Positions 27,162 through 35,709 of a stretch of 64,000 bases of DNA are shown here, piece after piece. The stretch comes from Pseudomonas sp. A-RE-19 (GTDB lineage: Bacteria; Pseudomonadota; Gammaproteobacteria; Pseudomonadales; Pseudomonadaceae): positions 1 to 64,000 of the forward strand of contig NZ_JAHBDQ010000019.1 of the NCBI RefSeq assembly GCF_019956555.1. Direction: 5' to 3'. Positions within the stretch are counted from its first letter, which is position 1; the number at the start of each line of letters is the position of its first letter. A program made the translations under genes and the position numbers. The notes below the pieces were generated by a model. That model saw only the letters and a program-made list of their open reading frames with translations, made no database searches and was not told the DNA's origin.

Positions 27162-28116
27162 TCAATTGCTGCATGCCTATCGGGTGATGCGCACCATCCG
27201 CGTCTTTGAAGAGCGCTTGCACGTGGAGTTCGCCACCGGCGAGATTCCCGGTTTCGTCCATCTTTATGCCGGTGAAGAGGCCTCGGCCGCCGGTGTCATG
27301 GCGCACTTGGGGGATGACGACTGCATCGCGTCCAACCACCGTGGCCATGGTCATTGCATCGCCAAGGGCGTTGATGTGCACGGGATGATGGCCGAGATCT
27401 ACGGCAAGAAAACCGGGGTCTGTCAGGGCAAGGGCGGCTCCATGCACATTGCCGATTTCGAGAAGGGCATGCTCGGTGCCAACGGCATCGTCGGAGCCGG
27501 CGCACCGTTGGTTGTAGGGGCGGCGCTGGCAGCCAAGCTCAAGGGGACCGACGGCGTCGCCGTGGTGTTCTTTGGCGACGGCGGTTCCAACGAAGGCGCG
27601 GTGTTCGAAGCGATGAACATGGCCTCGGTGTGGAACCTGCCGTGCCTGTTCATTGCCGAGAACAACGGCTATGCCGAGGCCACGGCGTCCAACTGGTCGG
27701 TGGCCTGCGATCACATCGCCGACCGCGCGGCCGGTTTCGGCATGCCTGGGGTCACCGTCGATGGCTTCGATTTTTTCGCCGTTCACGAAGCTGCCGGTGC
27801 CGCAGTGGAGCGGGCCCGAGCCGGTGAAGGACCGTCGCTGATCGAGGTCAAGCTGACTCGCTACTACGGTCACTTCGAGGGCGACGCCCAGACCTACCGG
27901 GCACCGGATGAGGTCAAGTATTTCCGCGAGCACAACGACTGCCTGATGCAGTTTCGCGAACGCACCACCCGGACCGGTTTGATCGATGCCAGCCAGTTGG
28001 ACCAGATCGACAGCGAAGTGGACCTGCTGATCGAAAATGCCGTGCGCAAGGCCAAGGCCGACCCCAAACCGAGCGCGGCCGACTTGCTCACCGACGTCTA
28101 CGTTTCCTATCCCTGA
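27139..28116 (+). CDS. acoA: Acetoin dehydrogenase E1 alpha subunit
   Basis: This 325-residue thiamine-diphosphate-dependent alpha subunit cleaves acetoin with AcoB, giving acetaldehyde and an acetyl group passed to AcoC. The ThDP/Mg2+ motif GDGGSNEGAVFEAMN-(12)-FIAENN is at about residues 140-175. HRGHGHCIAKG and GKGGSMHI are typical E1-alpha blocks. The ATG at 27139 has GGAG upstream; the frame also opens 30 nt earlier but inside acoX without a ribosome site. Confidence 0.95.
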   Translation: MSIQLTADQLLHAYRVMRTIRVFEERLHVEFATGEIPGFVHLYAGEEASAAGVMAHLGDDDCIASNHRGHGHCIAKGVDVHGMMAEIYGKKTGVCQGKGGSMHIADFEKGMLGANGIVGAGAPLVVGAALAAKLKGTDGVAVVFFGDGGSNEGAVFEAMNMASVWNLPCLFIAENNGYAEATASNWSVACDHIADRAAGFGMPGVTVDGFDFFAVHEAAGAAVERARAGEGPSLIEVKLTRYYGHFEGDAQTYRAPDEVKYFREHNDCLMQFRERTTRTGLIDASQLDQIDSEVDLLIENAVRKAKADPKPSAADLLTDVYVSYP

Positions 28117-28148
28117 ACGCCCCTATAACAAGAATCGAGACCTTCATC

Positions 28149-29168
28149 ATGGCGAGAAAAATCAGTTATCAGCAGGCTATCAACGAAGCCCTGGCCCAGG
28201 AAATGCGCCGCGACCCCAGCGTGTTCATCATGGGGGAAGATGTCGCCGGCGGTGCCGGTGCTCCTGGTGAAAACGACGCCTGGGGCGGGGTGCTGGGCGT
28301 GACCAAGGGCCTCTATCACCAATTCCCCGGACGCGTGCTGGACACGCCGCTGTCGGAGTTGGGTTATGTCGGTGCCGCGGTCGGCGCAGCGACCTGCGGC
28401 GTACGCCCGGTGTGTGAATTGATGTTTGTCGACTTTGCCGGTTGCTGCCTGGACCAGATCCTCAATCAGGCGGCCAAGTTTCGCTACATGTTCGGTGGCA
28501 AGGCCTCCACCCCGTTGGTGATTCGCACCATGGTCGGCGCGGGCCTGCGGGCAGCCGCCCAACACTCGCAAATGCTCACATCGCTGTGGACCCACATCCC
28601 CGGGCTGAAAGTCGTCTGCCCGTCATCGCCTTATGACGCCAAGGGCCTGTTGATCCAGGCTATCCGCGACAACGATCCGGTCATCTTCTGTGAACACAAA
28701 CTGCTCTACAGCATGCAGGGCGAGGTGCCGGAAGAGCTCTATACCATCCCTTTCGGTGAAGCCAACTTCCTGCGCGATGGCAAGGACGTGACCCTGGTTT
28801 CCTATGGGCGCACGGTCAATACGGCAATGGACGCAGCCCGCAGCCTGGCAGGGCGAGGCATTGACTGTGAGGTCATCGACCTGCGCACCACCAGCCCGCT
28901 GGATGAAGACAGCATTCTCGAAAGCGTGGAAAAGACCGGGCGCCTGGTAGTGATCGACGAGGCCAACCCGCGCTGTTCCATGGCCACCGACATCTCGGCC
29001 CTGGTGGCGCAAAAAGCGTTCGCCTCGCTCAAGGCGCCCATCGAAATGGTCACTGCGCCGCACACGCCAGTGCCATTCTCCGACGCCCTGGAAGACCTCT
29101 ATATCCCTGACGCGGCGAAGATCGAAAATGCCGTGCTCAAATTGATCGAGTGGAGCAAGCGTTCATGA
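28149..29168 (+). CDS. acoB: Acetoin dehydrogenase E1 beta subunit
   Basis: This 339-residue transketolase-like beta subunit pairs with AcoA in an alpha2-beta2 E1 component. It begins ARKISYQQAINEALAQEM, contains the FIMGEDVAGGAG block that includes the catalytic Glu, and ends with a transketolase C-terminal domain (DVTLVSYGRTVNTAMDAA, VIDEANPRCSMATDI). It starts 32 bp after acoA and overlaps acoC by ATGA. Confidence 0.95.
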   Translation: MARKISYQQAINEALAQEMRRDPSVFIMGEDVAGGAGAPGENDAWGGVLGVTKGLYHQFPGRVLDTPLSELGYVGAAVGAATCGVRPVCELMFVDFAGCCLDQILNQAAKFRYMFGGKASTPLVIRTMVGAGLRAAAQHSQMLTSLWTHIPGLKVVCPSSPYDAKGLLIQAIRDNDPVIFCEHKLLYSMQGEVPEELYTIPFGEANFLRDGKDVTLVSYGRTVNTAMDAARSLAGRGIDCEVIDLRTTSPLDEDSILESVEKTGRLVVIDEANPRCSMATDISALVAQKAFASLKAPIEMVTAPHTPVPFSDALEDLYIPDAAKIENAVLKLIEWSKRS

Positions 29169-30277
29169 GCCAGATCCATACCCTGACCATGCCCAAGTGG
29201 GGCTTGTCCATGACCGAAGGCCGGGTCGATGTCTGGCTCAAGGAGGAGGGCCAGGCGATCGCCAAGGGCGATGAAGTGCTCGACGTGGAAACCGACAAAA
29301 TTTCCAGCAGCGTCGAGGCACCGTTTTCCGGTGTGCTGCGCCGTCAGATCGCGCGCCAGGATGAAACCCTCGCGGTCGGTGCATTACTCGGCATCGTGGT
29401 CGATGGCGAAGCCAGCGAGACCGAAATCGATGCGGTGATCGAGCAGTTCCAGGCCGCGTTCGTGCCGGGGGACGGTGCCGAGGAGGACTGTGGGCCGAAG
29501 CCACAGAAGGTCGAACTGGACGGGCGGCTGATCCGTTACTTCGAGCGCGGCGAAGGCGGGGTGCCGTTGCTGCTGGTGCACGGATTTGGCGGCGACCTGA
29601 ACAACTGGATGTTCAATCATGAAGCATTGGCCGCCGAGCGCCGGGTGATTGCTCTGGATTTGCCGGGCCATGGCGAGTCGACCAAACAGCTGGCGCGTGG
29701 AGATCTGGATGAGCTGAGCGGGGAGTTGCTGGCACTGCTCGATCATCTGGATATTCCCGTGGCGCATCTGGTGGGGCATTCCATGGGCGGTGCGGTGTCG
29801 CTCAACACTGCGCGTCTGGCACCCCATCGGGTGCGTTCCCTGAGCTTGATCGGCAGCGCCGGTCTGGGCGCGGAAATCAACGGCGAATACCTGCAAGGTT
29901 TTGTTGAGGCGGCCAGCCGCAATGCCCTTAAACCACAGTTGGTGCAGCTGTTCTCCGACCCCGAACTGGTCAATCGGCAGATGCTCGAAGACATGCTCAA
30001 GTACAAGCGCCTGGAAGGGGTGGACGCGGCCCTGCGCCAGCTGGTTTCGGGGTTGTTCAAAGAAGGACGGCAACAGTTCGATCTGCGCGGCGTGGTGCAA
30101 GAAAACCGGCAGCCGGTGTTGCTGATCTGGGGCAGTGACGACGCGATCATTCCTGCGGCCCACAGCGTTGGGCTGACCGCCCGGGTCGAAATCCTGCCGG
30201 GTCAGGCGCACATGGTGCAGATGGAAGCGGCCGAGCAGGTCAATCGGCTGATTCTGGACTTTGTCCAACAACACTGA
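29165..30277 (+). CDS. acoC: Acetoin dehydrogenase E2: lipoyl acetyltransferase with alpha/beta-hydrolase domain
   Basis: This is a 370-residue two-domain protein. Residues 1-80 are a lipoyl domain with the lipoylated Lys45 in VETDKIS. Residues 115-370 form an alpha/beta hydrolase with nucleophile Ser206 in GHSMGG, aspartate in IWGSDDAI and His in PGQAHMVQME. There is no peripheral-subunit-binding domain and no CAT-type catalytic domain, as usual for the AcoC type with hydrolase fold. It transfers the acetyl group to CoA. The ATG at 29165 overlaps the acoB stop. Confidence 0.93.
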   Translation: MSQIHTLTMPKWGLSMTEGRVDVWLKEEGQAIAKGDEVLDVETDKISSSVEAPFSGVLRRQIARQDETLAVGALLGIVVDGEASETEIDAVIEQFQAAFVPGDGAEEDCGPKPQKVELDGRLIRYFERGEGGVPLLLVHGFGGDLNNWMFNHEALAAERRVIALDLPGHGESTKQLARGDLDELSGELLALLDHLDIPVAHLVGHSMGGAVSLNTARLAPHRVRSLSLIGSAGLGAEINGEYLQGFVEAASRNALKPQLVQLFSDPELVNRQMLEDMLKYKRLEGVDAALRQLVSGLFKEGRQQFDLRGVVQENRQPVLLIWGSDDAIIPAAHSVGLTARVEILPGQAHMVQMEAAEQVNRLILDFVQQH

Positions 30278-30337
30278 TGCCTACCTTGGCGACCATTTGC
30301 TGGGCGCCAGGGTCAACGATTTCAAGGAGATTTCAAG

Positions 30338-31432
30338 ATGAGCCTTTCAATTGATCCGACCCGCAGCATGCGTGCCGCTGTCTGGCATGGCCGTCACGAT
30401 ATCCGTGTCGAAGACGTTCCGTTGCCGATGTCGCCACCCACGGGCTGGGTGCAGATTCGCGTGCAATGGTGCGGTATTTGCGGTTCCGACCTGCATGAAT
30501 ACGTGGCCGGACCAGTGTTCATTCCAGTGGACGCGCCGCACCCGCTGACCGGAATCAAGGGACAGTGCATTCTCGGTCATGAGTTCTGTGGCGAGATCGT
30601 CGAAATCGGAGCCGGTGTCCAAGGGTTCAGTGTTGGCGAACCGGTGGCAGCCGACGCCTGTCAGCACTGTGGCACGTGTTACTACTGCACCCATGGGTTG
30701 TACAACATTTGCGAGAACCTGGCCTTCACCGGGCTGATGAACAATGGTGCGTTCGCCGAGTTGGTCAACGTGCCGGCCAACCTGCTTTACAAGTTGCCGG
30801 CCAACTTTCCCGCTGAAGCCGGGGCGCTGATCGAACCGCTGGCAGTGGGCATGCACGCGGTGAAAAAGGCCGGGAGTTTGCTGGGAAAAAATGTGGTGGT
30901 GGTTGGCGCGGGAACCATCGGCCTGTGCACCATCATGTGTGCCAAGGCTGCTGGTGCGGCCCAGGTCATCGCCCTGGAAATGTCAGGCGCGCGCAAGGCG
31001 AAGGCTCTGGAGGTCGGGGCGAGCCATGTGCTAGACCCCAATGAATGCGACGCTCTGGCAGAGGTGAGGCGGCTGACTGGCGGGCTTGGGGCAGATGTCA
31101 GCTTCGAATGCATCGGCAACAAACACACGGCCAAGCTTGCTATCGACCTCATCCGCAAGGCCGGCACGTGTGTGCTGGTGGGCATTTTCGAGGAACCCAG
31201 CGAGTTCAACTTCTTCGAGCTGGTCGCCACCGAAAAACAGGTGCTGGGTGCACTCGCCTACAACGGTGAGTTTGCCGATGTGATCGCCTTTATTGCCGAC
31301 GGCCGGCTGGACATCACGCCGCTGGTCACCGGGCGCATTCAGCTGGAACAGATCGTCGGGCACGGCTTTGAGGAATTGGTTAACAACAAGGAGCACAACG
31401 TGAAAATCATCGTGTCACCCGCTCGAATCTGA
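30338..31432 (+). CDS. 2,3-butanediol dehydrogenase, zinc-dependent
   Basis: This 364-residue medium-chain alcohol dehydrogenase carries catalytic zinc ligands Cys48 (GICGSDLHEY) and His81/Glu82 (GHEF), a structural zinc loop DACQHCGTCYYCTHGLYNIC and the NAD Rossmann motif VVVGAGTIG. It would oxidise (R,R)- or meso-butanediol to acetoin, feeding the AcoABC complex. It is 60 bp downstream of acoC with a GGAG site and is the last gene of the operon. The E3 subunit gene (acoL) is absent from the operon. Confidence 0.9.
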   Translation: MSLSIDPTRSMRAAVWHGRHDIRVEDVPLPMSPPTGWVQIRVQWCGICGSDLHEYVAGPVFIPVDAPHPLTGIKGQCILGHEFCGEIVEIGAGVQGFSVGEPVAADACQHCGTCYYCTHGLYNICENLAFTGLMNNGAFAELVNVPANLLYKLPANFPAEAGALIEPLAVGMHAVKKAGSLLGKNVVVVGAGTIGLCTIMCAKAAGAAQVIALEMSGARKAKALEVGASHVLDPNECDALAEVRRLTGGLGADVSFECIGNKHTAKLAIDLIRKAGTCVLVGIFEEPSEFNFFELVATEKQVLGALAYNGEFADVIAFIADGRLDITPLVTGRIQLEQIVGHGFEELVNNKEHNVKIIVSPARI

Positions 31433-31490
31433 GGCACCGGCACGGAGCGATTGACGATGGTCCAGCCTGCATAAAAAACCTTCTGCGAAC

Positions 31491-31523
31491 CCTTGCGATG
31501 ATTCTATGGATTTCATCGCAAGG
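31491..31523. promoter_or_regulatory. Hairpin between the acetoin operon and the TonB receptor gene
   Basis: ccttgcgatg (31491-31500) and catcgcaagg (31514-31523) are perfect 10-bp complements with a 13-nt loop, 59 bp after the dehydrogenase stop. There is no T-tract on the plus strand, so it is not a classical terminator. It may stabilise the 3' end or be an operator. Confidence 0.45.
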
Positions 31524-31590
31524 ATCGCCCCATGAATCATTCAAGGTGAGCCAGTTAACGTATTTACTGCAAATACATCGCATCATACAA

Positions 31591-31605
31591 TGAGAAGTAT
31601 TATCA
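31591..31605. promoter_or_regulatory. Fur box
   Basis: TGAGAAG-T-ATTATCA matches the 7-1-7 Fur consensus TGATAAT-N-ATTATCA at 12 of 14 defined positions, the right arm exactly. It lies 62 bp upstream of the receptor start, a promoter-proximal position suited to iron-dependent repression. Confidence 0.7.
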
Positions 31606-31666
31606 CTAACTCATCGAGTGCGACGTCTTGAGCCATCCCCACCCCTTTGCCCGCCGCAAGGTCTTC

Positions 31667-33754
31667 ATGAAACACGCGTTGCCAACGCTCTCCTGCGTGA
31701 TGTTTGCCAGCCCTCTATGGGCACAGGAACCGCTGGAGCTGCCGACCACTGATATTCAGGCAAGCCGCGTCAGCCAAGACACTGGCTACACCACTTCTCA
31801 AGCCAGCACGGCGAGCAAAAGCAATGTGCCGATCAAGGAAGAGGCGCAATCGGTCAATGTGGTAACTCAACAGACCCTGGCCGACTATCAGGTGCGCTCG
31901 CTGGACGAGGCCATGAAGTTCGTCAGCGGTGTCAGCCAGGGCAACACCCTGGGGAACTCCCGGGACTCGCTGGTCAAGCGCGGTTTCGGCACCAATGATG
32001 ACGGGTCGATCCTGCGCGACGGCGTGCGTTCCAATCTGGGGCACAACTTCAGCGCCACGACGGATCGTATCGAAGTGCTCAAAGGGCCTGCTTCGATGTT
32101 GTACGGCGCGCTGGAGCCCGGCGGATTGATCAACGTGATCAGCAAGAAGCCTGAATACACGCAGAGCACGACCCTGAGCGGCTCGGCCTACAGCGAAGGC
32201 GGCGGCACCCTGGCGGTGGACACCACCGGGCCGCTGGGAGAGACAGGCCTGGCCTATCGCCTGATTGCCGAACGTGGCCATGAGGATTACTGGCGCAACT
32301 ACGGCGTGAACGAGAGCACCCTGGTCGCGCCATCGCTGAGCTGGACCGGCGACCGCGCCAGTCTGACCCTGAGCTACGAATACAATGATTATTCCGACCC
32401 CTTCGATCGCGGCACCGTGTTCACCAACGGTCATCCGGCCGACATCGACTACGACAAACGTCTCGACGAAAAGTGGGCTAAAAGCGTCGGTATCCGTGAA
32501 GTGGCCACCGCGCGTTTCGAATATCAGCTGAGTGACGATTGGAAAACCCGCGTCACCTACGGCTGGAACAACAACCGCTACAGCCTCTCGATTGCCCAGC
32601 CGAGCTCGTTGACCGGCAACAATCTGCGCCGTGCCGCCAATGGCGCTCACTACGACGATGAGACTCGTTACGCCAGCTGGGATTTCATCGGCCAACAGGA
32701 ACTGTTCGGCCAACGCCATGACCTGCTGGTTGGCGCGGATACCGAAGCGTCCGACCAATTCCGTGGCAAAACCTACCGCAATACCGCGCAGTCTGGCTTC
32801 GACATTACGTCGCCGGTTTATGGTCGTCTGGCCGAGCCCAGCCTCGTCAGCGCTGCTCAAAGCGACCTGAGCAACCAACTGACCTCCAGCTCCGTGTACT
32901 TCAAGGATAACTGGCACCTCGATGACCGCTGGATCCTGGTCCTCGGCGGTCGTCAGCAGCATTACGATCAGTACAGCGATCAGGGCCGCGGCAGCAGCTA
33001 TACCGTCAACCGCGACGATAACGGCGATGCCTTCGTGCCATTTATGGGCCTGGTCTACAAAGCCACTGATACCTTGTCGCTGTACGGCAACTACAGCCGT
33101 TCGTTCAAGCCCAATACCGATGTCGACGATGCCGGCCACACCTTCGATCCGGAGGAGGGCCGCAGCTACGAGGTCGGCGCGAAGTACGACCCGCTGCCGG
33201 GGCTGAACATCAACCTGGCGCTGTTCGACATCGTCAAGAAAAACGTCGTGACCACCCAGACGGTCGATGGCGCCAGCCTCTCGGAGGCGGCGGGCAAGGT
33301 CGGTTCACAGGGCCTGGAACTGGATATCACCGGGCGCGTGGCCGAGCGTTGGGACCTGATCGGCACCTACGCTTACACCCACACGGAAATCCTCGATGAT
33401 CCAGATGACGAAGGTCACCGCCTCGCCAACGCGCCGAAGCACACCGCGAGCCTGTACCTCACGCATCACCTGAACATCCCTGCGGAGTTCGGGGCCTGGC
33501 ATACCGGTGCTGGCGCACGTTACGTCGGCGAGCGCGCCGCCAACAACGCCAACGATTTCTGGCTGAGCAGCTACACCGTGGCCGATGCCTTCGTGCGTTG
33601 GGAATCGCCGATGTTCGGGTACAAGACCTCGCTGCAATTCAACGTCGACAATCTGTTCGACAAACAGTACTACCCGTCTTCCACCGGCAGCCAACTGGCG
33701 GTCAACGTCGGCGAACCGCGCACGGCACGGCTCAGTGCCAGTGTGACCTTCTGA
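31667..33754 (+). CDS. TonB-dependent ferric-siderophore receptor
   Basis: This 695-residue outer-membrane receptor has the signal peptide MKHALPTLSCVMFASPLWAQ. A plug domain follows (VPIKEEAQSVNVVTQQTLAD, VKRGFGTND, IEVLKGPASMLYG, EPGGLINVISKKP), then a 22-strand-type barrel ending with the terminal Phe in RLSASVTF. I start at 31667 (AAGG 7 nt upstream); a TTG at 31628 would place a charged stretch before the signal peptide. No STN signalling domain and no FecI/FecR genes are present, so it is regulated by Fur only. The siderophore is not identifiable; no biosynthetic genes are close. Confidence 0.92.
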   Translation: MKHALPTLSCVMFASPLWAQEPLELPTTDIQASRVSQDTGYTTSQASTASKSNVPIKEEAQSVNVVTQQTLADYQVRSLDEAMKFVSGVSQGNTLGNSRDSLVKRGFGTNDDGSILRDGVRSNLGHNFSATTDRIEVLKGPASMLYGALEPGGLINVISKKPEYTQSTTLSGSAYSEGGGTLAVDTTGPLGETGLAYRLIAERGHEDYWRNYGVNESTLVAPSLSWTGDRASLTLSYEYNDYSDPFDRGTVFTNGHPADIDYDKRLDEKWAKSVGIREVATARFEYQLSDDWKTRVTYGWNNNRYSLSIAQPSSLTGNNLRRAANGAHYDDETRYASWDFIGQQELFGQRHDLLVGADTEASDQFRGKTYRNTAQSGFDITSPVYGRLAEPSLVSAAQSDLSNQLTSSSVYFKDNWHLDDRWILVLGGRQQHYDQYSDQGRGSSYTVNRDDNGDAFVPFMGLVYKATDTLSLYGNYSRSFKPNTDVDDAGHTFDPEEGRSYEVGAKYDPLPGLNINLALFDIVKKNVVTTQTVDGASLSEAAGKVGSQGLELDITGRVAERWDLIGTYAYTHTEILDDPDDEGHRLANAPKHTASLYLTHHLNIPAEFGAWHTGAGARYVGERAANNANDFWLSSYTVADAFVRWESPMFGYKTSLQFNVDNLFDKQYYPSSTGSQLAVNVGEPRTARLSASVTF

Positions 33755-33849
33755 TCGCATTGTTGTGCCACGCTGCCCCCGTTCTGCCTGTGAAACCCGG
33801 CGGAGCGGGAGGGCGATCATCTTCAACCCCGACGACGCTTCAGGCGTCG

Positions 33850-34143
33850 TCATCCCTCAGCCGAAACCTGCGGCTCATGTACTGCGTTCTCCGCTGAAGA
33901 GAAATGGGCAGGATATTGAGCGCTGATTAATCGCAAGTGCTCGATGGCCTCCAGGTACTTACGATCGGCACACTGTTTTTTCTTCTGATATTGGGTGAAC
34001 TTTTCCGCATCCATGTCGGGCTGATCGAGAAGATCAAGAGCGGCGCGGCTCAAATTGCAGGCTTCGCTGAACAGTTGTTCGTTACGTTCAAGCGCCAGAT
34101 TCAGGCAGGCTGTTGCTTGATCGGAAGCCATCGTACCGTTCAT
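33850..34143 (-). CDS. Small hypothetical protein
   Basis: This 97-residue, probably helical, cytoplasmic protein (charged, no signal peptide, no hydrophobic segment) starts at an ATG with a good GAGGT site 7 nt upstream. I do not recognise a family. Its ALERNEQLFSEACNLSRAALDLL segment resembles in style the short helical proteins abundant in Pseudomonas. Its stop lies in a gacgacgc/gcgtcgtc hairpin (33831-33851) that separates it from the convergent receptor gene. It is 82 bp from the end of the EPS operon's last gene and divergent from nothing; probably its own unit. Confidence 0.6.
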   Translation of the reverse strand: MNGTMASDQATACLNLALERNEQLFSEACNLSRAALDLLDQPDMDAEKFTQYQKKKQCADRKYLEAIEHLRLISAQYPAHFSSAENAVHEPQVSAEG

Positions 34144-34225
34144 TGTTGCGACCTCTTTATCGGCGAGTTCTTGTTTTTGTACCCTTGACCTGGAGGGTCT
34201 GGGCGATCAACTTCAAAATCGAGGG

Positions 34226-35698
34226 TTATCTACCGCGGCGCCACACCTTGAGGTAGTCCACGCTGAAGGTGGAGGGCAGATCGGCGTCGTCGACAACGCC
34301 GAACCAATGCCACATCGCCTCGCTGTCAAAGAGGATCTGCATCGGGAAGAACCAGTGGGTGTTCTTTGCCTCTCGCACCAGCACGCCGTCCACGTACCAG
34401 CGCAAGGTATCGGGCTGCCAGTCAAACCCGTAGACATGGAATGCGTCGGCGAAGCGCCATGGGCTGATCCAGCTGCTGCCATTGCTCACATGCCGGGTGC
34501 TTTGCGGTGTGGCCCAAACGTGGGCGTTCATGTTGTACAGATGGTCGAAGGTGCCGTTTTTGGTCTTGCCGCCGATTTCGAAGATGTCGATTTCCGTGGC
34601 GTTGTCGGCAAGCCCCGTCCACGCTAACCAGAACGCGCTGGAGCCTGCCGAATCCATCGGTTTGGCGCGTGCTTCGTAGTAGCCGTAAAAACTGCGCTCG
34701 ATCGTGCGGACCATTGCCGAGCTATAGCCTTGGTAGCCTAAGCGGACGTACTTTTGCGGCACGATCTCTTTGCGGAAAACGATGTTGAGGTTGCCATCGC
34801 TCAGGTAGGCATTGTTCGGCGTGAACAGCGCCGGCTTACGCCCCAGCGAATCAGTGCCCGTGGCATCGTTGACGTGCCAGCGACTCGCGTTAAGGGTCGT
34901 GCCGTCGAAGTCGTCGGAAAAACGTGTGTCCAGAATCCAATGGCCGACATTGGCCTGATCGGACAGTGGCAGGTCAGCGTTGCGCCGTTCCGGTATCGGT
35001 CCCAGGGGGCCGACGCGGGTCCAGGAATTGGCCGCCTTGGGGACGGCGACTGACCATTTTTCCGCCAGATACTGAAACACCTGCTGCCGTTCTTCCAGGG
35101 AGGCCAGGTGACGGTCGTACACCAACACTTCCGCGATGTCGCCGTGCAAGTCTTCGATGCTGCCGACCACGTTCCGCCCCACCGCATACGGGCCGATGGG
35201 CACGTCGTTGAGTTCCAGAAAAAACAGGGTCGAATCATAGGCGCTGGTCTGTTGCACGCTGATAGCGAAATTCGGTGCCACGTTGTCGTTATCGGCAACC
35301 CGCGGGCGCGAGCTGAACAGCCGCTGCCAGGTATCGCCGCCGCTTTGCCCGGTCAGTCGGCGTGACACGATCAGTACGGTCACCGGGCCGTTTGCAGCGC
35401 GAATCGACTTGCCCAGGAAGGCCGAAGCGCCGCCAAAACGCACCACCGAATGGCCATTCATGGCGTTTTCCACACGCAACGGTCGCGCGGCACTTGCGGC
35501 ATCGTCCACGGTAACGTCGTTGGCCTTGCCGGACTTGTCGTGCCAGCGCAGGAGACGGCTGTGAGCATCGAGGGTCATCTTCGAGGTGTCTGCTGCGTCA
35601 AGCCACAGGACCAGGCCGTCGGCCAGCGGCTGGGAGGGTGCTCCCGACGCGTTGCAAACAACCGCTGCCAGGACGATCAGCAGAAAATACCTGGACAT
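34226..35698 (-). CDS. Secreted GH16 beta-glucanase-like hydrolase of the EPS operon
   Basis: This 490-residue protein has the signal peptide SRYFLLIVLAAVVCNASGA. An N-terminal LamG/concanavalin-like domain (LVLWLDAADTSKM ... IAEVLVYDRHLASLEERQQV, about 30-220) precedes a GH16 catalytic domain with the EIDIFE motif near residue 370 (nucleophile and acid/base Glu) and aromatic blocks FWLAWTG and YGFDWQPD. I chose the ATG at 35698 with AAGGGGG upstream; an earlier ATG would overlap the galE stop as ATGA. GH16 enzymes cut beta-1,3/1,4-glucans or galactans. As the last gene of the EPS operon it probably trims or releases the polymer made by the cluster. Confidence 0.88.
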   Translation of the reverse strand: MSRYFLLIVLAAVVCNASGAPSQPLADGLVLWLDAADTSKMTLDAHSRLLRWHDKSGKANDVTVDDAASAARPLRVENAMNGHSVVRFGGASAFLGKSIRAANGPVTVLIVSRRLTGQSGGDTWQRLFSSRPRVADNDNVAPNFAISVQQTSAYDSTLFFLELNDVPIGPYAVGRNVVGSIEDLHGDIAEVLVYDRHLASLEERQQVFQYLAEKWSVAVPKAANSWTRVGPLGPIPERRNADLPLSDQANVGHWILDTRFSDDFDGTTLNASRWHVNDATGTDSLGRKPALFTPNNAYLSDGNLNIVFRKEIVPQKYVRLGYQGYSSAMVRTIERSFYGYYEARAKPMDSAGSSAFWLAWTGLADNATEIDIFEIGGKTKNGTFDHLYNMNAHVWATPQSTRHVSNGSSWISPWRFADAFHVYGFDWQPDTLRWYVDGVLVREAKNTHWFFPMQILFDSEAMWHWFGVVDDADLPSTFSVDYLKVWRRGR

Positions 35699-35709
35699 GG
35701 CCCCCTTGT

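Noticed and set aside
31491-31523. Terminator for the acetoin operon
   Set aside because: Perfect stem but no T-tract on the plus strand, so listed only as a hairpin.
31715-33139. 474-codon minus-strand ORF
   Set aside because: Antisense shadow of the TonB-dependent receptor with no start signal or domain.
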